Positions 1 through 7,843 of a stretch of 30,944 bases of DNA are shown here, piece after piece; position 1 is the first letter of the stretch; every line of letters starts with the position of its first letter. The position numbers were made by a program, and so were the translations under genes. This DNA is from JBCDBH01 sp039184055 (GTDB lineage: Bacteria > Acidobacteriota > Thermoanaerobaculia > Multivoradales > J023): assembly GCA_039184055.1 (NCBI GenBank), contig JBCDBH010000023.1, positions 1 through 30,944 of the forward strand, read 5' to 3'. The notes under the pieces are model-generated. The model was given only the letters and a program-made list of their open reading frames with translations, did not search any database and was not told the origin of the DNA.

Positions 1-1
1 G

Positions 2-234
2 CCATGGCCCACCATAGCTGAGACCACGACCGAGGGGTTGGCGTTTGCGGGACTGCAGTTCATCGAAGAGGGCGATGCAATCACCTTCGCCATCGATGCG
101 TCCGTGTATCCGCTCGCTGCCGTCTACGGCGCTTCCTTTACCTTTATCGACCGCGCCTACGTATTTCTCTCGGAGCGGGACGGCGGCTTTGCGGCCACCC
201 TTCGGCACAAGAAGGCGCCGGAGGGTGACGTCGA
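2..234 (+). pseudogene. HxsD-like fragment, cut at a junction
   Basis: The plus frame from the window edge to about position 220-235 reads like HxsD of the His-Xaa-Ser peptide-maturation system, with the segments DASVYPLAAV, FIDRAYVFL and a basic RHKK tail. The family normally continues into a C-terminal helical part with an LLNDYxLRE-like motif. Here that part is absent: beyond about 220-235 the same frame is only the antisense of the exonuclease and DUF294 genes, and it stays open to 1663 by chance. The only in-frame start candidate is a TTG at 38, which has GAGGGG touching it and so poor spacing; the true start may lie left of the window. Another frame ends with His-His-Ser and TGA at 19-21, which could be the end of an HxsA-like peptide gene, but seven codons prove nothing. 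Family recognition is from memory of the motif pattern. Confidence 0.45.
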
Positions 235-361
235 GGCGGCCCCAGTGGACGAGCAGGCCGGCGCCGTCGAGCCGACGGGCGACGTCGGGGAGCACCTCGG
301 CGAGGCTCGGCGCGGTGTCGAGCTCGTCGGGGAGCAGTTCGTGCACGGTGACTGCGGCGTT

Positions 362-397
362 TCCGGGATCGACGTCGCTACCGGGGTCGACGTCGTC
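362..397 (-). repeat. 18-bp tandem duplication in exonuclease gene
   Basis: Two 18-bp units (362-379 and 380-397) differ at a few positions and encode DVDPGS followed by DVDPGN on the minus strand. The duplication is in frame and falls in a loop between exonuclease motifs. Confidence 0.7.
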
Positions 398-442
398 GGG
401 TGGGTGGATCGGGCGATAGTAGCGCTCGCCCCAATGGATGAC

Positions 443-478
443 GTGACGCCGGATCGGCACGTGACGTCGGATCGGTAC
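443..478 (-). repeat. 18-bp tandem duplication in exonuclease gene
   Basis: Units 443-460 and 461-478 differ at two positions only and encode the hexapeptide VPIRRH twice in a row on the minus strand. It is in frame, just after the Exo I strand. Confidence 0.75.
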
Positions 479-580
479 CATGCCGACCGAGAGGATGGTC
501 GCGGTTCGTGGCTCGAAGCTGGTCGCTTCGAGGTCGAGCGCCCAGATCGTGTCGGGGGTGCGTCGCCAGAAGCTCATGGA

Positions 581-2413
581 TCAGCCGAGGAGCGGCACGC
601 CGAGACGTTCGGCGGTGGCTTTTTGCAGATCGGCGATGGCGACGAAAGCGTCTTTGAGATGACGACGTTCGACCGGGGTGAGCGCGTCGAGATGGACGTG
701 ATTGCTGGTCCCCTCCCCGGCGCGACGACCGTCGAGCTGGTGCCGCAGCCGGAGATCGAAGACGTAGCGGAAGGCCTCGGTCAGCAGTTCGGCGCCATTC
801 GACGACAGGGTGCCGGCGCGTTCGGCGGCGTGGAGGCGACGCAGGGTGGAGCCGTGTCGCTCGCCGGCTTCGAGGGCGAGCAGACGCGCCAGACCGACCA
901 CCGGCATGATGGCGCCGGCTTTGAGATCGACGCCGTGCGCGGAGCGCCTGATGCGCTGCAGGATGCCGAGCGGCGGACGCATGTCCATCGACGCTTTGGC
1001 GAATTGGCCGAGGAAGAGCCGGTTTTTGCCACCTTTGTGGATGATCGCGTCGAGAGAGGTCAGATCGAGCCCGCCGTGGACGACGCGAAAGTCGAAGAAA
1101 TTGGCGGCTTCGATCAGCGCCTCGGGCTCGGGCTCTTCGATCCAAGCGCGAAAGAGCCGTTGCCAGGTGGCGAGCGGTTTGTGCCAGTGGGTCGCCATGA
1201 AGCCACCGGCACAGAGCGGAAAGCCTACCGTCGCGAGGTCGTCGATCAGGCGCGCGGAGAGGCGACCGAAGTACACCGCCGCGTCGGCAGTGTCGTCGGC
1301 AAAAACCAGGGCGTTGTCTTGATCGGTGAGCAGGCTTTGCTCCTGTCGTCCCTCGGAGCCGAAGACGATCCAGGCGTAGGGGCACGGTGGCTCGCCGAGA
1401 TCGTCTTCGGCGGCACGGAGGAGGTGAACGGCGAGCGCGTCGCCGAGCGCCGCCACCACGCGTCCGATATCGGTCGCGGGCAGACGCCCTCGATACAGAC
1501 CATCGATCATCGCCGCGATGTCGTCGGCGTAGCTGGCCAGGTCGCGCGTGTCGGTGGCTTTGTCGATCTTCTTGTAGAGCGCGCCGGGGCCGGTCTGATG
1601 GTGACGGAGCAGATCGGAATGGGTGACCACCCCGATCAGCGTGCCGTCTCGCTCGATGGGTAAATGATGGACGCCGTGACGGAGCAGGGTGAGCACGGCT
1701 TCGGCGCCGGTGACATGAGCTTCGACCGTGGTCAGCGGCGCTGACATGACGTCGCGGATCGGCGTGTCGGAGCCACGGTCGTGCGCCAAGACGCGGGTAC
1801 GCAAGTCCCGATCCGTGACGATGCCGATCGGTACGCTGCTTTCATTCTCGTTGTCGTCATGCTCAGCGTCGACGATCAAGACCGAGCTGACCCGTTCCGC
1901 GCTCATCAGACGCGCCGCGTCGCCCACCGTGGCGTCGACGGTCAAGGTCACCGGGGCACGACCACAGAGCTCGGCCACCGGTATCGAGAGCGAGCCGGTG
2001 AGCGCGGTGGGGCCGCCGTCGGTGAGCAGACGAAGCCGCTCGCTGAGCTGATGGAGAAAGAAGGTGGCGAATCTCGGCTCGTCGGCGAAGAGGTCGCGTA
2101 CGTGATCGCCCGCGACCCGATAGAGCAGGCAATCGGTGCTCGCGTCGGCATCGAGACGGGCCGGCTCGGCGCTCACCGCGCCGAGGCCGAAGACCTCGCC
2201 CGGTCCGACCTCGTCGAGCTGTTGGCCGTCGAGCGCCAGACGCACGCTGCCTTTGCGCACGATGTAGAGATGACGATTGTCGTCGCCACGCACGAGCAGG
2301 CGCTCGCCTTTGCGTGCCCAGGTGATTTCGAGATGATCGCCGAGGCTCACGCGGCCGTCTTGCCCCAGATGGCAAAACGGCGCGTGATCGATGAGGAAGT
2401 CGAGTGGGTCCAC
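581..2413 (-). CDS. cNMP-binding/CBS/DUF294 nucleotidyltransferase-like protein
   Basis: A 610-residue cytoplasmic signalling protein. Residues 10-125 form a cyclic-nucleotide-binding-like beta roll (LYIVRKGSVRLAL, PGEVFGL). Two CBS domains follow at about 149-205 and 218-272 (VTDRDLRTRV, GVVTHSDLLRH). A DUF294 nucleotidyltransferase-like domain carries GSEGRQEQSLLTDQD at 352-366, the usual G-S and D-x-D region, and the DUF294 C-terminal domain ends the protein. The GTG at 2413 is chosen because the preceding gene stops 1 bp before it and GAGGGG sits 6 bp upstream; the frame itself is open much further upstream. Proteins of this architecture are a regular companion of acetate-type symporters and their sensor kinases. 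The substrate of the transferase domain is unknown; a role in nucleotide-responsive control of the operon is inferred. Confidence 0.9.
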   Translation of the reverse strand: MDPLDFLIDHAPFCHLGQDGRVSLGDHLEITWARKGERLLVRGDDNRHLYIVRKGSVRLALDGQQLDEVGPGEVFGLGAVSAEPARLDADASTDCLLYRVAGDHVRDLFADEPRFATFFLHQLSERLRLLTDGGPTALTGSLSIPVAELCGRAPVTLTVDATVGDAARLMSAERVSSVLIVDAEHDDNENESSVPIGIVTDRDLRTRVLAHDRGSDTPIRDVMSAPLTTVEAHVTGAEAVLTLLRHGVHHLPIERDGTLIGVVTHSDLLRHHQTGPGALYKKIDKATDTRDLASYADDIAAMIDGLYRGRLPATDIGRVVAALGDALAVHLLRAAEDDLGEPPCPYAWIVFGSEGRQEQSLLTDQDNALVFADDTADAAVYFGRLSARLIDDLATVGFPLCAGGFMATHWHKPLATWQRLFRAWIEEPEPEALIEAANFFDFRVVHGGLDLTSLDAIIHKGGKNRLFLGQFAKASMDMRPPLGILQRIRRSAHGVDLKAGAIMPVVGLARLLALEAGERHGSTLRRLHAAERAGTLSSNGAELLTEAFRYVFDLRLRHQLDGRRAGEGTSNHVHLDALTPVERRHLKDAFVAIADLQKATAERLGVPLLG

Positions 2414-2414
2414 G

Positions 2415-3035
2415 TCATGCCCCTCGGGCAAACGGCAGGAGCACACGGATGTGCGCTCGACCGTCGTTACGCGCCAGGTTGAACCAGGCCTCCCCCTGAT
2501 GCGCGCGCGCGACACCGCGCAGACCGTGGTCGTCATCGCCGAGCGCTTCGGCATGCCAGGGGTGGAGACGCTCGTGATCTCCGGGCTCGGGGGTCCAGGC
2601 AAGATCGATGACGACATGAGCCGGCTCGGTCCGTACATCGAGCCAACCGTGTGACACGGCCAGATCACGTCGCAGGCTGGTGGCCACGGTGGTCATGGCG
2701 TCACGCAGCCGGTCGAGATCGGCCGGAAGGGTGCGCTCCGGCTTGTCGAGCGGGCCGAGGTCGAGAGTGAGACCGCGCTCACCCGCCGCTACGCGCAGGG
2801 CGTCGAGCAGGGTACCGACGGTCGTCGCTGGAGGCTCGTCGGTGGTGACCGCCAGTCGATCGAGCTGGTCGATCAGGGTGCCGAGCTGCTCGGCTTCACG
2901 CACCACCACCGCGAGCAGGTCCTGGCGTTTGCTCGGATCCATGTCTGGGAAGCCATGGGCGGTTTCGGCGGCGGCGCGCAGACTGGCCAAACCGCCGCGC
3001 AGACGACGCCCGAGCGTGGTCAGTGACTCAGACAT
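2415..3035 (-). CDS. Degenerate histidine-kinase-like protein
   Basis: A 206-residue soluble protein. Residues 1-65 are helical and resemble a dimerisation region (HLR-like alanine- and leucine-rich helices with EAEQLGTLIDQLDRL), and the C-terminal part ends in AWFNLARNDGRAHIRVLLPF, which matches the last strand of a GHKL ATPase domain (compare GGxxFxFxLPF). The phospho-accepting H-E-x-x-x-P, the N box and the glycine-rich G1 and G2 boxes are not recognisable, so kinase activity is unlikely. It starts inside the end of the receiver gene (16-bp overlap) and stops 1 bp before the DUF294 gene, so translation is probably coupled. It may be a docking partner or phosphotransfer domain for the receiver; that is inference. 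It could also simply be a decayed kinase. Confidence 0.6.
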   Translation of the reverse strand: MSESLTTLGRRLRGGLASLRAAAETAHGFPDMDPSKRQDLLAVVVREAEQLGTLIDQLDRLAVTTDEPPATTVGTLLDALRVAAGERGLTLDLGPLDKPERTLPADLDRLRDAMTTVATSLRRDLAVSHGWLDVRTEPAHVVIDLAWTPEPGDHERLHPWHAEALGDDDHGLRGVARAHQGEAWFNLARNDGRAHIRVLLPFARGA

Positions 3036-3382
3036 TGTCGAATATCCGCCAAGAGATCACGGGTGGAAAACGGCTTGGTGACGTAGAGCGTGGCGCCGAG
3101 ATCGAGCCCTTTGACCTTCTCGGCCTCGCGGCCACGCGCGGTGAGCAAGATGACGATCGGTGGCTCGTCTCGGGCGCGGAGACGTCGACACACTTCGAAG
3201 CCGTCGATACCCGGCAGCATCACATCGAGCAAGACGAGATCGGGTTGCCAGGCGGTAGCGTCGTCGAGCGCCTGCTCACCGCTCGTCGCGACTTTCACCG
3301 CATAGCCGGCCTGGTCGAGCAGGAACTCGAGAGAGATGACGATATTGGGCTCGTCTTCGACGATCAGGATCCGTTGGCTCAT
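3020..3382 (-). CDS. Single-domain response regulator (CheY-like receiver)
   Basis: A 120-residue receiver domain without an output domain. The acidic pocket is E9-D10-E11, the phospho-acceptor is D53 (LLDVMLPG), T81 and K103 complete the switch residues (LLTARG, VTKPF). The usual GADDY before the lysine is replaced by GATLY. It overlaps the symporter-kinase gene by 4 bp (ATGA), so it is the natural phospho-partner of that kinase. CbrB and CrbR, the known partners of similar kinases, carry DNA-binding domains; this one does not, so its output must act through protein contact, possibly with the degenerate kinase-like protein encoded next or with the sigma-54 activator at the start of the operon. 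The partner assignment is inferred from gene order. Confidence 0.9.
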   Translation of the reverse strand: MSQRILIVEDEPNIVISLEFLLDQAGYAVKVATSGEQALDDATAWQPDLVLLDVMLPGIDGFEVCRRLRARDEPPIVILLTARGREAEKVKGLDLGATLYVTKPFSTRDLLADIRQCLSH

Positions 3383-6054
3383 GATGCGGCTCCAGACTGG
3401 ATCGGTAAGGAAAAGGCGAAACGGGCACCGCCACGATCGGATGGCTCGACCCAGATGCGTCCACCGTGACGATGGACGATGCCACGACAGATCGCCAGTC
3501 CGAGACCGCTACCGTGTCCGGTCGATGTCTCGGATTGGTGGAATTTGTCGAAGACGGTGTCGTGATCGGCGACTGGCACACCGGGGCCGTCGTCGGCCAC
3601 TGCGATCTCGATCGTGTTCGGGTGTACCGTCGCCTCGATTCGCACCCACTCCTTGCAGAAGGTGGTCGCGTTGGCAAGCAGGTTCACCACCACCTGCATG
3701 ATGCGATCACGGTCGATTTCGATCGCCGGAAGATCGGTTGCGATCCGACGTTCGATGGCGATCTCACGCCGTTCGGTGATCGCCGAGAACGAAGCCAAGG
3801 CCTCGTCGAGGAGCTGCGTGGGATCTTCGCGGCTGCGCGTGCCGAGCTCGTCGTGCTCGATCTTGGCGAGGTCGAGCGCCTGGTCGACCAACCTCGTAAG
3901 CCGCTCGTTCTCTTTCAGCACGATGCCGAGGAATGCACGCCTACGATCGGTGGCGAGATCGGGTTGATCGTAGAGGATTTCGGTAAAGGCGCGGATCGAG
4001 GTCAGCGGCGTGCGTAGCTCATGGGTCATGGTGGCGAGAAAATCGTCTTTCATCCGATCGAGCTCACGCAGCTGCTCGTTGGCGTTACGTAGCTCGGCGG
4101 TAGTGTGCTCGAGCTGGCGGCTCTTCTCGGCCAGCTCACGGCTGGTGGCGAGGGTGCGGGCGCTTTCGTCGAGCAGCTCGAGCACCTCGTCACGGTCGAG
4201 GTGATGCTCTTCGGCCACCGAACGCAGGGCGACGTGAGCCGAAGCGGCGCCAGTGGTGCCGGCGAGCAGCCGTTCGGCGTAGTCGATCAGCACGGCGTCG
4301 GCGATCGCGCTGTCGTCGACGACGGTACGACCGTAATAGTCGGCGATCACCCGATCGGTGCGTTCGCGACCGAGAAAACGAGCCAGCAGGGTGCGCACCG
4401 CGCGCAGCGGCGTGGCCGTGCGCCAGGCCGGGGGCTCGTCGGTCGTCGACGGACCGAAGACATCGACGAATCTCTTCGCCTGACGGGCTTCACGCGAGCT
4501 CGGCGCGCGGATCACCGATACCCCGACGAGCAGCCCGACGTTGACCAGCATGCTCCAGATCATGGCGTGGGCGATCGGATCGAGACCCTCGAGCCCGAAC
4601 AGCGCCTCGGGGCGTAGCCAGCCGATTCCGAGCGGTCCGGTTTCGAGCCACGCGGCGGGCAGATAGCCACCGTGCATCAGGGTGGGCAAGGGCAGCGTGT
4701 AGGCCCACACCGTGGCGCCACCGAGCAGGGCGAGCGAGACGGCGCGACGAGTGGCGCCCGGCCAGAAGAGACCAGCGAGCATTGCCGGAGCGAGCTGGGC
4801 GATGGCCGCGAACGACACCAGGCCGATCGACACCAGGGTGGCCTCGGCGCCGAGGGTCATCAAATAAAGCTGTGCCAAGGCGACGATGACGACGATCGCC
4901 CAGCGTCTGATGTGTACCAAGCGTCGACCGAGATCGCGCCCGCTCCGGGCGAGCGCTGGGCGGAGCAGCCAGGGCAAAACCAGATCGTTGGCGACCATGG
5001 TCGACAGCGCGACACATTCGACGATCACCATGCTGGTGGCGGCGGACAGACCACCGAGAAAGACGAGCAGCGCCAGCCCCGACTGGCCGGCGGCGAGCGG
5101 CAGCTCGAGCACGAAGTTGTCGGGAGGCACCGTCGGCACGCCACCGACGTCGAAGGCCAAACGACCGGCGAAGGCGATCGGCAAGACGAAGAGATTGATC
5201 GCCAGGAGATAAAGCGGAAAGACCCACGCGGCGCGACGCACATGGTTTTCCTCGACGATTTCGACCACCGCCATCTGGAATTGACGGGGCAAGAAGAGCA
5301 CCGCCGACCACGCCAGCAGCACCATCCACGTCCAGGTGCTCCAATCGATCTGCAGCTCGGTGAGCGCCGCCAGCTCGACACGTTCGAGCGCTCTGCCGAA
5401 GAGGGCGCCCGGTCCGTCGTGGAGCACGAAGACCACCCACAATCCCACCGTTGCGAAGGCGACCAGCTTGACCACCGACTCGAAAGCCACCGCCAGCACC
5501 AGGCCTCGGTGTGGCTCGGTGAGATCGACATGGCGGGTGCCGAAGAGGATGGCGAAAACCGCGAGCACCACCGCCGCCAATGCCGATGCGCGAATCAGCG
5601 CGGCGCCGTCGTCGGCGCCACCGGCGAGCACCAAGTAGCTCGTCGCCACGGCTTTGAGCTGGAGGGCGAGGTAGGGAAGGGTGCCGACCACGGCCACGGT
5701 GGTGACCAGGGCGCTGAGACGCCGGCTCTTGCCGAAGCGGGCGGAGAGAAAGTCGGCGATCGAGGTGATGCGGTCGCGTTTGCTGATCCGCACCATCTTG
5801 CGCACCACCACCCACGACACGGCGGCGGCGAGCGTCGGTCCGAGGTAGATCGGCAAGAAGCCGATGCCGTCGACCGCGGCGCGTCCGACGCTGCCGTAGA
5901 AGGTCCAGGCGGTGCAGTACACGGCCAGCGACAGGGCGTAGACCCATGGATTCGCCACCCAGCGTCGACCGTGACGATCACCGAACCAGGCGATGACGAA
6001 GAGGATGCCGACGTAGAGCAGGGCGACGATCGCCAGGGTCCAGCCGTCGAGCAT
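3379..6054 (-). CDS. Na+/solute symporter fused to histidine kinase (CbrA/CrbS-like)
   Basis: An 891-residue inner-membrane sensor. The first 500 or so residues form a sodium:solute symporter (SSF/SLC5) domain with about 13 hydrophobic segments. A linker rich in charged residues and a coiled-coil-like stretch (ELAEKSRQLEHTTAELRNANEQLRELDRMKDD) lead into the kinase: H-box THELRTPL with His678, N box NLLAN near 791-795, G1 DDGPG near 821-825, and G2 GSGLGL near 848-853. This is the layout of CbrA and CrbS, which sense or transport small organic acids or amino acids and control acs and catabolic genes. The ATG at 6054 shares a base with the upstream stop (TGATG). The stop overlaps the receiver start. 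Acetate or another short-chain acid is the probable signal, inferred from the acs and symporter genes across the divergent promoter. Confidence 0.93.
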   Translation of the reverse strand: MLDGWTLAIVALLYVGILFVIAWFGDRHGRRWVANPWVYALSLAVYCTAWTFYGSVGRAAVDGIGFLPIYLGPTLAAAVSWVVVRKMVRISKRDRITSIADFLSARFGKSRRLSALVTTVAVVGTLPYLALQLKAVATSYLVLAGGADDGAALIRASALAAVVLAVFAILFGTRHVDLTEPHRGLVLAVAFESVVKLVAFATVGLWVVFVLHDGPGALFGRALERVELAALTELQIDWSTWTWMVLLAWSAVLFLPRQFQMAVVEIVEENHVRRAAWVFPLYLLAINLFVLPIAFAGRLAFDVGGVPTVPPDNFVLELPLAAGQSGLALLVFLGGLSAATSMVIVECVALSTMVANDLVLPWLLRPALARSGRDLGRRLVHIRRWAIVVIVALAQLYLMTLGAEATLVSIGLVSFAAIAQLAPAMLAGLFWPGATRRAVSLALLGGATVWAYTLPLPTLMHGGYLPAAWLETGPLGIGWLRPEALFGLEGLDPIAHAMIWSMLVNVGLLVGVSVIRAPSSREARQAKRFVDVFGPSTTDEPPAWRTATPLRAVRTLLARFLGRERTDRVIADYYGRTVVDDSAIADAVLIDYAERLLAGTTGAASAHVALRSVAEEHHLDRDEVLELLDESARTLATSRELAEKSRQLEHTTAELRNANEQLRELDRMKDDFLATMTHELRTPLTSIRAFTEILYDQPDLATDRRRAFLGIVLKENERLTRLVDQALDLAKIEHDELGTRSREDPTQLLDEALASFSAITERREIAIERRIATDLPAIEIDRDRIMQVVVNLLANATTFCKEWVRIEATVHPNTIEIAVADDGPGVPVADHDTVFDKFHQSETSTGHGSGLGLAICRGIVHRHGGRIWVEPSDRGGARFAFSLPIQSGAAS

Positions 6055-6251
6055 CAGCCTTCGACCAGCCAGGCGATCAGGGCGATGAACAACGCCCAGG
6101 CCCCGAAGATGTAGACGTAGAGCAGCGGTAGACCGAAGACGGTCGTCGGTCGGGAAAAGAGACCGAGCAGCGGGAAGCCGAAGAGCACCAGCCCGAAAAG
6201 AAAGAGGGCGAGCAGACGAACGGGCCGGAGTCGGTCGTGGGGCGAGGTCAT
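6054..6251 (-). CDS. Small two-helix membrane protein before the sensor
   Basis: A 65-residue protein with two hydrophobic segments at about 12-32 and 40-62, joined by a short loop with prolines (FSRPTTVFG). It starts within the stop of the sigma-54 activator (ATGA) and ends within the start of the symporter-kinase (TGATG), so it is translationally coupled on both sides. Small membrane proteins are found at the same place before CbrA-type kinases (CbrX in Pseudomonas); whether this one is a true relative cannot be judged by eye. A role as an accessory subunit that stabilises or tunes the symporter-kinase is inferred from the coupling only. Confidence 0.8.
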   Translation of the reverse strand: MTSPHDRLRPVRLLALFLFGLVLFGFPLLGLFSRPTTVFGLPLLYVYIFGAWALFIALIAWLVEG

Positions 6252-7699
6252 GAGCTTGTCTCGAGAAAGCCATGACGACGGAGCCGACGATAGAGGGTCG
6301 AGCGGGCGATCCCGAGCTGACGGGCGGCGCGGGTCAGATTGCCACCGTTGGCGTCGACGGCACGCCGCAGACGCTCGGCTTCGAGCTCGCGTAGGGTCAT
6401 CGGGGCGGAGGTGGGCGCTCGAGTCGGGATCGCCGTGTCGTGAGGAGGGGCAGTCGCGATCGGGCTCGTATCGACGCCCGGCGTGACGACGCCCGGCGTG
6501 ACGACGCCCGGCGTGACGACGCCCGGCGGCACGGCACCTGACATCACCGAACCCGGCAAGCCTCCGCTCACCTCGGCCGGAAGGTGTTCGAGCCCGATGG
6601 TGCCCCCGGCGCTCAGAATCAGACCGTGACGCAACGCGGTCTTGAGCTGTCGAACGTTGCCGGGCCAGGTGTAGCGCAGCATGTGCTCGAGAGCGAGCGG
6701 CGCGATCGGCGGTGGCGTCATGTTTTCGTCGGAGGCGAGCTCGTCGAGCAGGTGATGGATCAGCGCTGGAAGATCGTTGCGTGTCCGTACCGTCGGCAGG
6801 CTCAAACAGGCGCCGTTGATGCGGTAGTAGAGATCCTGGCGAAAGGCACCTTCGGCGACCAGCTCGGGGAGATCGCGACAGGTGGCGCAGACCAGTCGCA
6901 CGTCGGCCTGACGGGGTACGTTGTCACCTACTCGATAGTAGGTACCGTCTTCGAGCACGCGCAAAAGCAGGGACTGCAGCGGTCCAGGCATCTCGGCTAC
7001 TTCGTCGAGAAAGAGCGTGCCGCCACGTGCCGCGCCGATCTTGCCGTCGTGTCCTTGCCGATTGGCGCCGGTAAAGGCGCCCGGGGCATAGCCGAAGAGC
7101 TCACTCTCCAGGAGATGAGGCGAGAGCGCGCCGCAATTGATCGCCACGAACGGCTCGTCACGACGGGGGCCGGCGTCGTGGATGGCGCGTGCCAGGAGCT
7201 CTTTTCCGGTGCCGGTTTCGGCGAGCAGGAGCACGGGGAGCAGCGTGGCGGCGAAGCGTTCGGCGACCTGCTTGGTGGTTTCGAGCGTCGGATCCGTGCC
7301 GAACAAAGCCGTGAAGCCACGCGTCGCGCGGCTGCGTGGACGACGGCTCCGGGTCGCGTCCAAAAAGGCGACGACGCCACGCAGGGTGTCGCGTTCGTCG
7401 GTGATCGGCTCGAGCCGCACCCGTACCCCGTGTCCTCCAGGAACATCGTGTCCTCCCGGCACATCGGTGAGCAGGTCGGCGTCACCGTCGCGGGCGATGA
7501 GCTCGAGCTCACGCCAGCCGACGCTGAAGAGATCGTGCGCCGATCGTCCGACGAGATCGTCACCCAGCCCGAGCAGCTCACGTGCCGCGTCGTTGGCCAC
7601 CGCCAGACGCCCACCGGCTTCGATCATCAGGCACGGCGACGGACACGCCGTGCTGAGACGCGTGGCGAGCAAGAGGAGAGCCTCAGCCGCTTTGGACAT
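6248..7699 (-). CDS. Sigma-54-dependent activator (PAS-AAA+-Fis)
   Basis: A 483-residue enhancer-binding protein. Residues 15-115 look like a PAS domain (CLMIEAGGRLAVANDAAREL). The AAA+ domain has Walker A in the form AETGTGKE (first glycine replaced by alanine), the sigma-54 contact loop GAFTGA intact, Walker B GGTLFLDE and an arginine-finger region FRQDLYYRIN. The C-terminus is a Fis-type helix-turn-helix (NLTRAARQLGIARSTLYRRLRRHG). There is no receiver domain, so it is controlled by ligand or partner binding and not by direct phosphorylation. A proline-glycine repeat (four 15-bp units) forms the linker before the DNA-binding domain. It is the first gene of the minus-strand operon and diverges from a sigma-54 promoter at 7828-7843, which makes the porin-symporter operon its obvious target. 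Confidence 0.92.
   Translation of the reverse strand: MSKAAEALLLLATRLSTACPSPCLMIEAGGRLAVANDAARELLGLGDDLVGRSAHDLFSVGWRELELIARDGDADLLTDVPGGHDVPGGHGVRVRLEPITDERDTLRGVVAFLDATRSRRPRSRATRGFTALFGTDPTLETTKQVAERFAATLLPVLLLAETGTGKELLARAIHDAGPRRDEPFVAINCGALSPHLLESELFGYAPGAFTGANRQGHDGKIGAARGGTLFLDEVAEMPGPLQSLLLRVLEDGTYYRVGDNVPRQADVRLVCATCRDLPELVAEGAFRQDLYYRINGACLSLPTVRTRNDLPALIHHLLDELASDENMTPPPIAPLALEHMLRYTWPGNVRQLKTALRHGLILSAGGTIGLEHLPAEVSGGLPGSVMSGAVPPGVVTPGVVTPGVVTPGVDTSPIATAPPHDTAIPTRAPTSAPMTLRELEAERLRRAVDANGGNLTRAARQLGIARSTLYRRLRRHGFLETSS
6473..6532 (-). repeat. 15-bp tandem repeat, four units, in activator gene
   Basis: The unit GACGCCCGGCGTGAC occurs three times without change (6473-6487, 6488-6502, 6503-6517), then once with changes at its end (6518-6532). 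On the minus strand it encodes repeated VVTPG pentapeptides in the linker between the AAA+ domain and the helix-turn-helix. Copy number may vary between strains. Confidence 0.9.
7430..7465 (-). repeat. 18-bp tandem duplication in activator gene
   Basis: Units 7430-7447 and 7448-7465 differ at two positions and encode DVPGGH twice on the minus strand, in a loop of the PAS region. Confidence 0.8.
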
Positions 7700-7705
7700 A
7701 TATCT

Positions 7706-7735
7706 ATTGTAGCGATATGAATCCGATCAGGTCGA
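7706..7735 (-). promoter_or_regulatory. Possible sigma-70 promoter of the signalling operon
   Basis: On the minus strand TCGACC (7735-7730) and TACAAT (7711-7706) are separated by 18 bp. The -10 box lies only 6 bp before the activator ATG at 7699, so the transcript would begin at or next to the start codon and be leaderless. No Shine-Dalgarno sequence is visible before this ATG, which fits. Alternatively the real start codon is further inside the gene. Confidence 0.35.
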
Positions 7736-7813
7736 AACGATACATATTCGCGACAGTGCGACCTCTGAAATGCGGTGAGGTGTGTGCTGATTCGATTCGA
7801 AATGAAACGATAC
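7734..7813. promoter_or_regulatory. Direct repeat GAAACGATAC, candidate activator sites
   Basis: The decamer GAAACGATAC occurs at 7734-7743 and again at 7804-7813. The first copy lies about 95 bp upstream of the -24 element, a usual distance for an enhancer-binding protein site, and overlaps the possible -35 of the divergent operon. The second lies 15 bp before the -24 element. Between them ACCTC (7761-7765) and GAGGT (7777-7781) form a short dyad. Binding of the adjacent activator is inferred from position. Confidence 0.4.
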
Positions 7814-7827
7814 GAGACGTTTTGCCC

Positions 7828-7843
7828 TGGCATTCGTCTTGCT
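7828..7843 (+). promoter_or_regulatory. Sigma-54 promoter (-24/-12)
   Basis: The sequence TGGCAT-TCGTC-TTGCT matches the consensus TGGCAC-N5-TTGCA, with GG and GC exactly 10 bp apart. It lies 92 bp before the porin start codon and beside a divergent sigma-54 activator gene. Transcription would start near 7855 and cover porin, DUF4212 subunit and symporter. Confidence 0.8.

Larger units (their letters stand above)
2..577 (-). pseudogene. DnaQ-type 3'-5' exonuclease, C-terminus lost
   Basis: The ATG at 577 lies 3 bp after the DUF294 gene. The first 115 or so residues are a DEDD-family (DnaQ/PolC epsilon-like) exonuclease: Exo I is DLEAT (residues 15-19), a histidine-containing HELLPDEL stretch follows, and LLVHWGRLDV holds the Exo II aspartate. 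Such a protein commonly follows cNMP/CBS/DUF294 genes beside acetate symporter loci. Homology stops at about position 222-236, so the Exo III motif (HxxxxD) that completes the active site is missing. The frame stays open to the window edge but its sequence no longer looks like an exonuclease; instead the opposite strand reads as HxsD. The surviving protein should be inactive. Two 18-bp in-frame duplications lie inside it. Confidence 0.6.

Noticed and set aside
38..1663. 541-codon plus-strand open frame
   Set aside because: After about position 235 it is only the antisense of the exonuclease and DUF294 genes, which have clear family motifs; open antisense frames are common at this GC content.
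2414..2668. N-terminal extension of the DUF294 protein to an ATG at 2668
   Set aside because: It would overlap the kinase-like gene throughout and its residues look random; GTG 2413 has a ribosome site and begins the known domain.
5981..6273. Longer start for the symporter-kinase at 6273
   Set aside because: The added arginine-rich residues are the shadow of the small membrane protein; ATG 6054 overlaps the upstream stop and begins the first membrane helix.
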